Part shown: positions 1-13,173 of the stretch, one piece after another | Numbering within the stretch: the first letter of the stretch is position 1 | Layout of the letters: every line of letters starts with the position of its first letter | Assembly: GCA_013397075.1 (NCBI GenBank) | Contig: VWZS01004380.1 | Span: 744,001-808,000 of the forward strand | Direction: 5' to 3' | Source of the DNA: Rhabdornis inornatus | Lineage: Eukaryota > Chordata > Aves > Passeriformes > Rhabdornithidae | Length of the DNA stretch: 64,000 nucleotides | Program-made: the position numbers and the translations under genes | Notes under the pieces: generated by a model | Told to the model about the DNA's origin: nothing | Seen by the model: the letters and a program-made list of their open reading frames with translations, nothing else | Databases searched by the model: none

Positions 1-2649
1 CACCAAATAAAAATCCCAGAAAGGAGTCTTTTTCTCTCCATGTTCATGCAGATTAGAGGATTACTTAGTTGTCTTCCTTGCACTGAAAAAGATCTGTGGA
101 GGCTTCAGTTGCAGAACATGCAGCTGTTTGAAGTCTCTCCAAAACAGCACAGAGAGACTCTTTGGTGCACTTTGGAAGCTGCGTGGTGCTTTCAATTTAA
201 CATGTGCTGTTCAGGTGGCATTTTGGTGCTCAGTCTGGTGGCCCAAAAAGCACAATGGCAAAAGCCATTGCTTTTGCAACCCTTTCCCAGTGGGGGCTCC
301 AGGAGGTGTTGGTGGAGGTGGTGCTCAGGAGCCGTGGGTGGGCATGGCGTGGGGCAGGGGATGGATGGGCAGTGGAACGGGAGCTGCGGCTGCAGTGGCC
401 CCGTGCCCTGCCTGGGGACACTTGTACATGGGGCATGTTAGCAGAGTTAGTGCTGGAGTGTAAGGGAGCTGGGCAGCCCAGGCAGGGGGTGTTGGAGTGA
501 GTGGCAATGGAGGAATACAGTGAAATTCATAATAGTAATTAGCTGCGTACTGTGGGCTAGGTGAAAAATCTGTGAGTATTTTCTCTTTTTAGACCCTTTT
601 TTACATGCTGTAATAAATGTAGGATTATGATGATCAGCCAAATAAGCTGAGATGACAAATGAAATGAGCTTTATACAGGAAAGAGTGTTACATTGCTGTT
701 CCCATCTTAAGTTGAAATATGTCCAGTGCATTTTTCTATTGTTTAAATTACTTAATTGCTATGTTCTATGAAAGCATTATTTTGCTTGTCTTATTATTCT
801 TTAATTTGTAAGGTAAACTTTAATTTGGGGCCAGAAGGTCAGCTCATTAATATTTTTTAATTTTTAGTTAAATAATTTTGCTTTTAGTAAGTCTTTCAGT
901 GCTAATTCTCTGTGTCCTGTAAAATAAGTGCATTGAATAAAATGAGGAATAAGAAACATAGGCTAATAATAAAATTGATCAGGAGCAGGGTGCCACTGGC
1001 TTGCCTGGTGGTACTATGGATCATGGGCTCTGCAGCATGTCACCCCTTGCAGAAACAGCTTCTCCAGGAACTTCCTTAGTTTCTCTTGGCAAAGGCAGTC
1101 TCTTATGCAAGGAGGAAGAATTCCCCTGGGTGCCAAGCCTTGAAAGGCTGAAGACCCCTGACCTAACTAGCATTAGTCTGATGGAGACAGATTGATGTGC
1201 TTCTCCCAGAATGTTGTAAAATATTGCTAAAACCTTCTAAATGCTAGTCTATACAAGTTAATCAGCTGATTTTTTCCCTCTCCAGTGCCCTTGGAAGGTG
1301 TGCTCTGTGTGTCTGAGCTTTACCTGAGCTTGGCTGTTTCCTCTGCTTTGGAGAAACACGGCAATAACAGATGATAGACATTCTTTCTCACAAACGTATT
1401 CCTTTTTCCATACTCCTCCTTGAATGAGCTTGTGCCAGAAGTTGCTGAGCTGTTAGGAAGGTGCCGGAAGCTGGTAATTTGCTCTCCTACAGCTTCACAA
1501 AAGCTACCAATTTTTTGTGTAGTTCTTACCATCTAAAGGCAAATATAATTAAGAAATTTAGTTGGTTTACAAATCGGTCATGGACCATCTAATAAACTGC
1601 AATTGTTGACATTTATGTAGGCTTTTTCTCCCAGACATTGTTTATGAAAGGCAACTGGCAAAAGGAATGAGACAAAAACTGCTGTAGGCTCCTATTCTGG
1701 GCAGCACTCAGCCTCTCCAGCTCCTCCTTCTCTTTCTCGCCCCAGCGTATCTTTTGAAGCTCCCTTTGAGTATTTTCATGTATGTACATGTGCTACACTT
1801 CAAATGGCACAGTAGTTGATTTTCTTGTACTGAGAGCTGTGGGTTATTAATTGCTAGGCTGGTATTAATGGGTTTCATCCAAATTCTGGCTTTCCTCCGG
1901 TGAGGCTGCAGTGCACAGATTTCAGCTGCCATGTGTGCCAGGCAGGGTGTCCCAGCCCGGCACAAAGTGTCCTGCCACACCTCCTGCGGGTCTGTCACCT
2001 TCACTAGGTCAGTCTGGAGGGCTGGCTGTCTCCAGCAGCACAGACATTTGTGTGTCTCAGCCCCAAATCAACCTCTGGAGCAGCTGTAGGTGCATGCATG
2101 GTCTTGGTCTTTGTAGGGGAGCAGCAGTATGTCAAGCACCAGAGCTGCTGCAGGTAACAAAGGGTCAGGGTAGAGTCTGTTCTTGAAGCAGACAGTAAAT
2201 TTACCCTCAGATTTTTCTTATTTCAGTTTGCTGTGCATTGCATCTCATTCTTGTACCAGAATTATTTACTCCAGTCAGAGGCAGCTGATCTGAACTAAAA
2301 AAACTCTTGCTGGAGGCAGAATGCATATTTTGTCTTCATGACCCACACCAGACTGGTGAGAAAAAACAAAGGCAGGAAGGCAAGGAGAACCAGATCAGGG
2401 AAAGAGTTGAAAGCAGAAGCCTGGTCTGCATTCAGTTTTTTGCCCATGATGATGTGTGCTCAGAGGTGTGGTTAGCTGGATTCAGGAGAAGGAAAATAAG
2501 GGTCAGTCAAGGAATGACCTTGACCTGATCTTCTCAAAAACTGGCAGTGTTGGGTTGCGTAGTTGTGGTTCGGCACTATTGGTAAGGAGGCAAAACCAAA
2601 TGGAGTGGAAGCTGCATCCTGTGGGGATCTTCAAGGAACAACAGCATCT

Positions 2650-2675
2650 TTCATACTTCATACTTCATACTTCAT
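2650..2675. repeat. 7-bp tandem repeat, about 3.7 copies
   Basis: The unit TTCATAC is repeated three times without change from 2650 to 2670, followed by a partial TTCAT. It is a short simple repeat inside intron 1 with no visible function. Confidence 0.9.
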
Positions 2676-4257
2676 GTCTATAAAACACATGAATCAACTC
2701 ACCTGAGGCAAGAGAAGTCAGGAGCAGCTGACATCAACCACCAGGAGCCGAGCTGCTCATTCTTTCAGAGTTAGCGCATTTCCCGACCGACCCAGTCTGC
2801 GCTCTGGAGGCCGATCCCTCCTTCCCTGCCAAGATGGGCTGGGGCCAGATGTTTCATGTGCTTCTGCTGCTGTGTCAGACAGCCCACCACTCCCACAGAG
2901 CCCACCACGTAGGAGCATGGTGAGAGGCCCAGCTGGACCCTCCCAGGTGGAGGTGTTATGCCGTGCCTTGGTGGTATCCTCACCGTGTGTGGTTATCCTG
3001 CACCACACAGGGTGTTGAGAACAGCCCTACCCTGCATGGTAGGGGACAGCCCTGCTCTCCCTCACAATGGGAAGTGGAGATTGGTGTGCAGAGCTTGGCT
3101 TTTTGGATGGTTCATGTGCAGTTCCACAATTGTGTCTGAGAGACCTCTTTCTTTGCACCCAAAATTACTGTAGTTGGAATTTTAGTGCGAAAGGTCCCAG
3201 AGTGACCAAACTGGGATTTAATTTACCCATGACAAAACCCCTGGTAGCAAAATCCCACCCCTTCTTGCATGGCATGAGTCAGTGTTTCAGACACCAGAAA
3301 GAGCCAGAGAGAAGCTAAATTAAACTAATTTAATTTTTTTTGTTTTGCCGCAGCACTCAGCCTGGTGTCAAAGACTCCTATTAGCGGGATTATTCTCTTG
3401 TCAGATGGAAGCTGGAGATAGCTGTCCCAGATGTGCATGTCTGGTTTGAAGGCCTGATTATCTTGTTCATGTCACTTCTTGGCCTCTTATCAAAGGAACT
3501 CTCACGCACATCACCTTTCAGCTCCTCACTCTCAGCTCTGCAAGGAGGAGGAGTACACTTAAACCATTTCCAGCTAGTAAGCCGATGTTTGTAATTTTTT
3601 TTTCCTCTGGGGCAATAGTGTCAAGAGGAACAGGCTTCTGAGCATGTCAGGTGGGGGGAGGATGGAAGAAGGGTTCTCATGGTTGAGGACAATAGATGAA
3701 GAGCTGCTGTGCTGCAGCAGGAGGATTACAGCATGGTGCAATTGCCAAGCACGAGGTGCTTGTTGGATAGAGCCTTCTGGATGGGTGGGATTTGATTTAA
3801 AATAATTTTTAAATACCCTTTATTGGTGAAGTAGAGCTTAAAACCTGAAAGTGTTATCAGGTGGCTCAAGAGGAGACCTTAGGGAAGATTCAGAAGTACT
3901 GTAAATGCTCACTTTTAAAAAATCTATTATTACTTTTAGCAATATGTCAATAGATTAACTGGAAGTTCTGGTGTTTCTGGAGTCATTTACACAAACCACT
4001 TAGTAACTTTTTGTAACAAAAGTATCAAGGAGAGAAACCAAGTATTTCCTTCATGTAAAATCCCCAGATGTTATTTGGTGCCTGTCAAGGTGTCACCAGG
4101 CTAAATAGAGGCGTATGTCCTTCTGAAATCAGCCTGAACATAATAAATGCAGGAGCTTCCATGTCTGTCATTCACTGGAAGGGAAAGCTTGTCCTTTCCC
4201 AAGGCACTCTGACAAGGGGCTGTTTAATTGAGCTGAACAAACTGGTACTGGAGGGGC

Positions 4258-4445
4258 CAGGGCGGGGGCAGCTGCCGGGGTGAGCAGCCCTGGCTGCGGG
4301 GCAGGGCTTGGCTTGGCTTGGCTGGGAAACCCGCCCTCAGCGAGGAGTCCCGGCTGGAAATGTCAGTGTGCCTTCTCCATTCTCCGGGTGGCTTCATGGA
4401 GTGCCGGGGGCCGAGCCCACATGCTGCACTGCAGCCCGCAGGGGG
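4258..4445. promoter_or_regulatory. GC- and CpG-rich intronic patch (candidate regulatory element)
   Basis: About ten CpG dinucleotides fall within roughly 185 bp, in an intron that is otherwise CpG-poor. The patch opens with a GC-box-like GGGCGGGGG at 4260-4268, directly followed by the E-box CAGCTG at 4269-4274. A short (GGCTT)n run sits at 4305-4323. What is seen is composition and motifs only. A role as an intronic enhancer or an internal promoter is inference. A small degenerate CpG cluster with no function would look the same. Confidence 0.3.
4305..4323. repeat. (GGCTT)n short tandem repeat
   Basis: Three full GGCTT units plus GGCT run from 4305 to 4323, inside the GC-rich patch. Confidence 0.8.
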
Positions 4446-4448
4446 GAC

Positions 4449-4462
4449 AGAGAGAGAGAGAG
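4449..4462. repeat. (AG)7 dinucleotide repeat
   Basis: Seven uninterrupted AG units directly follow the GC-rich patch. This is a short microsatellite, possibly polymorphic. Confidence 0.85.
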
Positions 4463-7400
4463 GAATTAAAGGACAGGCAGGAGGTAAGAGTTAAAGTCAG
4501 TCAGACTGGCACAGGCAGCAGCTGTGAACTCAACACTCTGTGACCATCTCTCAAGTCCAGGTGGACTGGAAGTTATTTCTGTGATTCCAGTAAAAACACT
4601 CTGAAGATATTCCACTTTTATCATGTATCATTTTTATCAGTAACTAGTCTATATTAAGAAAAGTGCAACCAGTGAAGTTCATGTTGGGTTAAGTTGGCTT
4701 CTCTCATGTCTGAATCCTGCAGATGGAAGAATTACTAGAATTAACAATTTACTTGTGTTTGGCTAATCAATTTTAGCTATGCTGACTGTTGTATTTGTTC
4801 ATTACTAGCACTAAACTGCCACATGTTGCATTACCAGCTAGTTGTTCCTTTAATTCTTAAGTCCTCTCAAGTCTCTTTTCTTGTAGTTAGATTCTACTGT
4901 TTCTGTGTCACAGAGCTGTTCTATAGATCTGCTAGCAGAATCTAGCATGTGTGGAAATGCATAGTGTGTTAAAATTCCCTACTTCTTTACAAGGTGTGAA
5001 AAGCCAAGCGAGTTTATATTGTGCTGTGGTCTGTTCCTGATGTCCAGCTTTGGTTTCCTCTTAGAGCTGCTTTGGGGTTTGTCCCGTTTATTCACTCCCA
5101 TAATGTTTTACCTCCTTATTTTCCTCATTGTCATATGGGTTTTTGTTAGCAGCATCTAGAATTGCATCACCCACCCCTCTGCCTCCATTCTGTCTCTCCA
5201 TTGCTAGTCCAAAAATCATTGTTCTCTGTTTGGTGGTGTTGCCTAGGTCACAAATTGCATCATTTATTAACGTTTTTGCATAGCTCACTTCTTTCCCATA
5301 CTCTCTACATTGTGTGTGTGTACATCAATGTAGCTGTCACCAAGCATGTATATTTCACTTTTTAAATTAGTATTTTGACTTTTCAGGGTTTCTTTAAGCC
5401 ATAAAAAGGAGCAGAACTGGCTTGACAGAGTAACATATTCAGGCATTTCCCCAGGCTTGCAGAAAACCCAGATTACACAGACCTGAGAGGTATGTCTGTG
5501 TTAGGAAGATGTTTACATACTGGGGGCCTGTCAGCAGTGGAGGCAAACACCAGCCATCAGTGTGCCATGTGTGGCTTGGCTCCTTGTAATGTATATTGTG
5601 ATGTACAATTGAGTAGTGAGAATGAATACTTAGGGAGAAAGTAAAACTATTATATTTTCTTTTACACTCTATACTGGAGCCTGTACTGAGACCTCTGAGC
5701 CAAATGCCTCCTCTGGTGTTTTGCACTTATCTTGAAGCTCTTCTGAACTGTCAGTTGTGAACACAGGGAGGTTAGCACCCTCTTTGCTTAAGACCATTTA
5801 ATCTTAGTCCTAACCTTTCATTGAAGAAAGCACCCGTGAGCCCTGCCCCTGCAGGTTCGTTTCTGTGGCACTCCTGCATCCCTTGGCTGCTGTGCAATCT
5901 CTGCTGACCTGCAGTGGGTACCAGAGCAAGCCTTCCTCTTGGCTTTTCTAGTCACACATTTCTAACATGATCCTATTAAGCACTGCTGCCTTTCTCATTA
6001 GTTTTCACTTGAAAATACTGACTCAGAAAATTCCCTGGTATTCTTGAGCAGATCTACCCTCCATATGTTTATTGCCTTAATCCCATCCTAAACTCCCGGA
6101 AGGTAACATCACATCTCATTCTCTTTGTTAAAGACTACAGGTTTTGGCTCTTCCCCATGAAATACCAGTCACGGTTACTTAGGTAATCTCTCTGTCTCCA
6201 GGCTTTGGCTCATGCTTGCCTTTTGAATGTGAGTTAGTCAAGTTTTGGGTTACCTGTGTCCCCTTCCATGCTCTGGTCTCCACAGGAGCTGCAGCTCAGT
6301 CAGTCTGAGCAGTCTCTAAGCCCACACAGTAAATTCTCCACGAACATATGCCCCGTGTCCATAAATCCCTTTCTGCAAGAGATATCTTTGCTCTGTTACT
6401 GTTATCTCTTTGCATTTTAGCAGCCTGCTGAGACCCAGAGCCAGGTGTACTAACACAGAACAGGCAGCCCTTGGGGCTGAAAAAAGAGATGGTGAAAGTT
6501 TGCCAGGCTCACTCAGGGTGAGGGATGGTAGAAGGGCAAGGTCATTTGTCTCTGTACATTTGCACCTACATTTGCAATTGGCACCTTCTCTTATCCACAT
6601 TAACATGTGGAGAAGGCATCAGTGGCTGCAGCCACTTGCACCTGCTGTCACCTGCCATCACAGGAGGGCAGGTTCCCATTGGCGCTCCAGAAGAGAGCAG
6701 TTTATAGTGAGAAACAGAGGGAGGACTTTGTGGTCAGTCTGGGAGGTGGAAAAGGGGACTGACACCGAGAGGAGATGAATTGTAGGGTAAATCTGATGGT
6801 GGGAGATGGAGCCCTGCTGTACTGACAGAGCAGAGGGTAAGCGGCAATGTGTCACAAGTAAAGGCTGAAGTGACCTTAATGACATGGAAATCCTGATATG
6901 CCATGCCTACAGCAGCATGGTAGCTCTCTGATGTTATTCCTTAGCTCATGAGGATCCTGTGATCCTCACACCACTGCTTTGAGGACTCCACTTGCTTTTG
7001 TTGGTGTGACAGCTCTCCTTTCTTTCCTGTCTCCTTTGAGCTCTGAGGGAGGATTTCCTACAGTTTTCTTTGCAAGCTCTCTGCATCTGCTCCAACAGAA
7101 GCACAGCTTCAGGCGAGGGCTGACAGGGCCTGAGCCCACACTGGTAGTGCCAAACAAAACTATTATGTATTTACCCTTGAATGATTAGTTTTCATGTCTG
7201 CATTCGTGGTTTTCCCCTGCATGTGCTTCTCTGCCCACTTCTTCACTGACTCTTGGCAATTTGCATTTGAAGTAGCTGGCTTGAGTATCAGTAGATGTTT
7301 TGTGACATTTTGGGGTGCCAGACTGGGACCTGTTCACCTCCTCAAACATGTATCTGCCTCTTTGCCCTGCTGTGCAAGTCTAGCAGCTGAGTAGAGAGGG

Positions 7401-10400
7401 ATTAGTCTCTCTAGACAGGGCTTTCAGAAACAGACTTTAATTAAAGGTGCAGGATGGAGCTCAGTGATCACCTCTGATTACTGGTGCAAATGCTTTAAGA
7501 AGAGAAATTAGAGCAATGATGTATTAAGAGGTGGATTCTCAGGTCTTTATCTCAAGCAGTTCAGTCTTTTTAAAGTGATTTAGCCAGATTCTGCCTCCTG
7601 GTGCCTGTGTGCAAACCTAAAATAACTCCAGTACACCAAGGTGTTCCAGAGCAAAGCAGTTACTTTGCTGCTGTGGGTAGAGACTGTTTTGAGCTCAGTG
7701 CTGCTGAGTGTGTTACTCTGTGCTTGGAAAGAGGAGAGGGAAGCACCCAATGTATTTTACAGTGGTAAGTGATAATAGAGAAATAGTCTGTTTCATGTTC
7801 ATATGACCTTGTTGTTGCCACATTATTTCTTTTGACATTTCTCAGCTTCTGCTGATGTCTTGGGATTTTGGTTTGGTATTTTCTAGGACAGCATAATTAT
7901 TCAAATTCCATGCCTGCACAGCAGTGCACAGTATGCACCAAGTGAGCTCAGTACTTTAAATAATTACAGAAATATCATTACTTGGTTGCAAATAAAAACA
8001 ATTGTGAAAGAGAGGCACAAGATGCACTCAGAGACCTGAGGAGCCTCTCTGTACTTCCATCATCTCCAGAGTATCCTGTGCTTTCCAGATGACTTAGTCA
8101 GTAAAACGCAGCAGATGTTAAATGATGCTGTATTTTAAGAAATTGTAATATCATATCTATTGGCCTCCAGTAGTGTCTGGGTATGAGTCATGGACCTCTA
8201 CAAAAAAACCCTAAATTCTGAGTGTTAACATCTAAAGACAAAAAGGTGCATTAGGTAGGTGATATTAAGATGTTTCCTTTTTCTGGGTGCTGGCTTAACT
8301 TTGACCACCTGTTACAGCATTTCTGAAGCCTCAGGTTACTGCTGGAGAAACAACATGTAGGAAAAGTCTTGAGCCGACTGAGAAAGCAAGTTGAGAGAGG
8401 TCATTTACAGAGCTTGAGCTGTTTTAAAGAGCACAGGAGCCTGGTGTCACAGCACAGCTTCCTGTTCACAAGAGCCTCTTTCAAAGACAAATGTGAAAGG
8501 GTTTATCCACTAAACAAGGAGCCGGCAGCAGTCCTGAAGCAAGAGCATGGCATTGGATTTCCGTATGGGGAGACTGTGAAATGTCCTCTTTGCCAAACAG
8601 GTCTCTGAAAAGGACACAAATTGGTAATTTTTTCCAGCTAAAGTATCTTACTTTGAGCTTGAACATTCTTTGACATTTTCATGGGGTTTTTTTGGTATTT
8701 TTTTTTCCTTTAATTAGGCATCCATCCATCCTAAAATTTTAAATTTTTTTTGCTTTTAATTTTACATCCATCCTTAATTAGAAGATTGTTCTCTTTGTTT
8801 TAATGGAACCAAAGTAGAAGATATGTTTTTCAACTGGGGAAGCACTTTTAAATTTTACTGTAATGAAGTTAGAGTTCATGTAAGAGTTCTTGAGTCTGGC
8901 CAAACCCACCTCACCCCATGAGCTTCATGCCCATGAGCAGTTTTCCACCACGAAATGCAGTGTTGGGGTTTGCTTCTGCATCACTGCTCAGAGTAGAATG
9001 CCCTTTTCTACCTCCATGTTCTTGTAGCTACAAATGCAGCAGTTTGTTTTCTTGGGAAGACAGAAAGAAAAAAAAATAGCAGAGTAAAAGCCAGTTTCTC
9101 TGGGACAATTCTCTGTTCTTCTAGGGGTGGTGGAGGAAGAGCTGCATCCACTTCTTGTTAGCAGTCATGGGAGTCAGCCTGAGCTGGAGATCAAGAACTT
9201 CTACAGTTTTGGAAGATTTCTGGTAGAAATGTTTCTGCATTTGATGCTTCCTCCAGACATTGCAGCCACCTGTCATGATACTTCCATGTGCATCTTGCTT
9301 GGAGTTTTCTGACATGAGGAATGACATCTGTGTGACAAACTGGAGCTGGGCTGGGTGACAGCTGGGCATCACTGCTGGTCACCCCCGCTGCCCCCACCGA
9401 GCCTCCTGCCTGTGCTGCCTCTGACCAGGAGTGTGCCAAAGCCGTCCCTTGCCTGTTTATGTGAATTTTGCTGTCCTTTCCACTAATACCAGCCTCTGTT
9501 GAGCTGCTGCTTCCTGTGCTGCATGGGCACGCTGGCAGCCCTGTAAACCTCCTGATCTGGGTTACAGCTGCTTTGCCTTTCTCCCCATTAGCAGCTGTCA
9601 CATCCAGACAGAAATAGTTCTTTCCATGCAAATACTGAAGCTCTGGTTCCCTTTTGCATGGGTCCACCTGTGAGACATTTAGGGAAATTAGTGCTTCAAG
9701 CAGCCAGTGCTGTGAGGTCCTGCAGCTGTGGACCACTAAGGGTAGGATTTAGCTGTCTTAGGACTCCACCTCAGGGATCAGCAGGTTTCCTGCAGGCCAG
9801 GAAGCAGAAGGGGGTTTCTGGTAGGCCCTGTGGAGAGAAGGAGCAAGTCTTCCCATGTGGGATGTTTTTGGGGTTATTAATTGCAGTACAATGGCTGCAG
9901 GTGTTAAAACTGAGTTTTTTTCAGCATTTAGGAAGCTCTTTCATAACGATGCTCAGCACTGGCCAAATAGAGAAGTATCAGACTAAATATAAAGAGGGCT
10001 AAAGAGGTTTTTGAAAACTGAGGAAATTTAAAAATAGCTAAAATACATTTTTCTGCTGAGAACTCTGTAATTGAGTTGAGCCTTGACATAAGCCTAATTT
10101 TAAAAGTGGAGAGAGAGAATGAATGTCTGGACTCAAAGGCATGGTCCAAAGAGCTGATGTACTATCTGTCCAGTTGACCTCAGAGCTCAGGTGGTGAAAA
10201 GATGTGCTCTGGACACTGAAACATAAATGCTTTCTACTAATTAAACTTCAGCAATTGTCTGAGCTCTTGGGAAGTGACTCCACAGTATGAAGTATCCTGC
10301 AGGAATTCAGATTTGCATGGAACAATCCTGATTTACAGACAGCTGCTTTTCACAGCGTGTACTACTAAATTTTAAAAAGTATATTTTAAAAATAAAATTA

Positions 10401-12999
10401 GGATTTATATTCTCTCAGGTATAACATTTATCTCATATTGCATGCAGACAAATGGAGGACACAGGAGTTTGGTATGTTCTATAGAAAGGTGATAGGATGA
10501 ACTTCTACTAATGCTTGGTGAAATTTCATCCTTGTGACTCAGTGGTTTCTCAGGAAGCTGCACATTCTTGATGTCGTACCAAAGTAGTCTCAGAGCTCAG
10601 GCTGAAGGCTTCATGTCCAGCTGTAATACCCAGGCTGTGCTGAGATCAGTAGGATTATAGGGATAGGGATTCCTAGAATGAAGATTTTCATGTTTTACCA
10701 GAGTGATTTACATTTTAAGGCTCAACATCAATGGTGACAGTTTTTGAGTATATTTTACATATGCTCAATATTTTATACTTTTCCATAAAACATAACTAAA
10801 ACATTGAAAAATAATGCCTTTAAAGATACTAATAGGAATCTACTCGTACTATAATGAAGGAGATACATAAATTCTTTAAGTTTTGTAAAATATACAAACA
10901 GCCCTGGGAAAATTCAATGTACAATGAATCTTTTTTTTCCATGGGTGGTTTATTCCATGCTAATTGAAAAGTGCTGCTTCCATGACACCATTAAGGTCAT
11001 CTTATATCCAGTTTTTACTGTGTGTGTCCTCTTCTACACCTGGAAATTCTGCTTGGGTTGAAAGAGAAGGCTTTTCTACAGATGTTAAGATGTCCAGTGA
11101 TCTGGTGGAAGCATTAGCTTCAATGGGATGCCTGGAAATGGTGAATTAATTCTCACTGAACTGGAAAAACTTTGTGCTGTCCAGGTGTCACAGGGAGTCA
11201 TCCTGCCCTGCTGTGTGGTGGGCACATGCCTGCTGGATCTTGCCATGCTCTTCTGGTAAGGCTCTGTTTGCTCTTGAATACCCTGGTCTCACCAAATACA
11301 ACTCACCTGGATTGTCTGCAAATTTGGCAGAATAGGAAGGAAAGGGCCATCACCCAGAATAGAAAGATACAGTCATCCTGCTCCTAGCCCGAAACATGTG
11401 ATTGCTTGGCAGAGCCCAGCCTGGCACACTTCTGGTGATGCCCTGCTGATGCTGTGCTAAGATCAAGCATATATTGAAAGCACAGAGCTTTTCTCTGTTT
11501 ATCCATTATAGTAAATTCCTTTAAAGAGAATCTTTGCCTTATGGAATTTGTTGGATAGTTTTACATTAGTCCTAGAATGCGAAATTTTGCTCCAGATCTG
11601 TGTCATACAAAGTGTCTGGCAGAAAATCTTATCTGAATCTTAAAGAAGTGAATCATGTAGTTATGACTTCATTTCTACAGTTCAGCTGAATAGGAATCCT
11701 TAGATAGGCATTTGAGATTAGAGTATCATTTCTGAAGATCAGTGTAGTTTCTGTGTTTCACCAGTGGCTCTGAGTCACTGTGTTCCCCACTTTCCTCTGC
11801 CATAACTTGACCTGCCCTTTCTTTGCATCAGCTTCCCAAGATGATGTGCAGCCACAGGAGTCAATCTCTTGCATTCTCCACATTTTGTATGGGGGGCTGC
11901 TTTTGTCTTTGGAAAAGTTTTGGGGAGAAAAATACCCACTGCAAGTTCAGTGCTACAGAAACTGGAAACAAGTGCTTTGTCTCTTTTGATCCTTGTCCAG
12001 CATTCTAGTTTTAACGGCAGGGATCCAAGAATAATCTCAGTTGACCATGCAGCCAAGCCCACCATGATCTCACTGCCAATGGCCAGTGATGTGTAGGTGG
12101 TTAGTTAATCAAAAGGGGGTTGTTTTTGCATGATATTTTTAGAAGATTGTGTAGGTTGCCTATCAACATAGAGTCCACACAAAGTATACAGCATTTCCCT
12201 ATAAATATTCCCAGTACCTGGCTTTCCCAAAACTATGGAAGTTTGGTAGGGGTGGTTTTGCCTGTTTGTGCACTTACTTCTTTAATCACATGATACAAGC
12301 AATTTTTTTATTTACATTTCTTATTTGCTTAAATTTATTTTCTCAAGTTTCTGATTTGCTTATTTGCTTTTTACTCCACTTAAGTCAGCAGACCTCAGTT
12401 AACAGAAAAGACCAGCTAAACTGGTCAGCTGAAAATCTATTCCCTTTGAAACTAAAAATGAAGGAAAATGTGATATTTTGTTGAATATTTTCTTTCTGGG
12501 GATTTTTAATGGAATTAAGCTAGCTGAAAGTCTAAGTTTTTCGGACTGTGGGAGATAAGTGTATTTTTTGTCAGATCCCAGCAGATGGGCCATGATGGAC
12601 CCCATCTCTTCTCCTGAATTTGATCTGCTTCTTATTAAAAGTTCTTAAACATTAATTGAGCTTGAGAGAGGAAGGGAGAACAGGCAGAGTTATAAAGGCT
12701 CTGAAACCTTTTCTTTTGGAGTGCTGCACGTGGGACATCCATACCCTGTCATGGCTCCCATCAAAATATTTGAGAACTGAAGCAGCCTGAGAATGTTACC
12801 TTGTTTATGTGGGTCCGTCATGTTTGAGTCTGAGTCTCCTGGGGCAGAAGAAGTAGCTGAACCAACTTTTCCTGTGCCTGGTGCATGTGGAAGCTGACAT
12901 GTAGCTATTATTGCTTGCCCTGCTCCAGAGAGATAGCCCTCTGTTTTTGCCTTGTATTAATTTGCAAATGCCTTAGGATGACAGAAACCACAGAAAACC

Positions 13000-13013
13000 A
13001 AAAAAAAAAAAAA
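13000..13013. repeat. A14 homopolymer
   Basis: Fourteen consecutive A residues follow an A/C-rich lead. No retroposon body could be recognised upstream, so I do not call it a SINE or processed-pseudogene tail. Confidence 0.9.
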
Positions 13014-13145
13014 GTGCCCATATGCCTAAGAACCCTCTTATTTCCCCAAGTTGGGCCTCCATAGCTCATGAGCACAGTCAGCTGCCACAGCTGTATTTTT
13101 TGGTGGTTTTCTGCTTCAGAGAGCTGGGCAAGTCTGCATCACCCC

Positions 13146-13173
13146 ATGTATCAATAAATTTCAATTGATACAT
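13146..13173. repeat. 10-bp perfect inverted repeat
   Basis: The arms ATGTATCAAT (13146-13155) and ATTGATACAT (13164-13173) are exact reverse complements around an 8-base loop. Each arm carries an ATCAAT/ATTGAT core of the kind bound by CUT/PBX-class homeodomain proteins. The repeat is seen directly. Any binding is inference, and a chance origin is quite possible in AT-rich DNA. Confidence 0.7.

Noticed and set aside
6018..6024. Single AP-1 heptamer (others near 46817 and 55168)
   Set aside because: Isolated 7-mers are expected by chance in 64 kb. Only the tandem pair at 56175-56193 was kept.
9191..9736. 181-codon ORF on the minus strand
   Set aside because: No recognisable domain, no splice-supported neighbours, and intron-like composition. 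It appears to be a chance frame in intron 1.
13000..13013. A14 run as a possible SINE or processed-pseudogene tail
   Set aside because: No element body, target-site duplication or gene-like sequence could be seen upstream.
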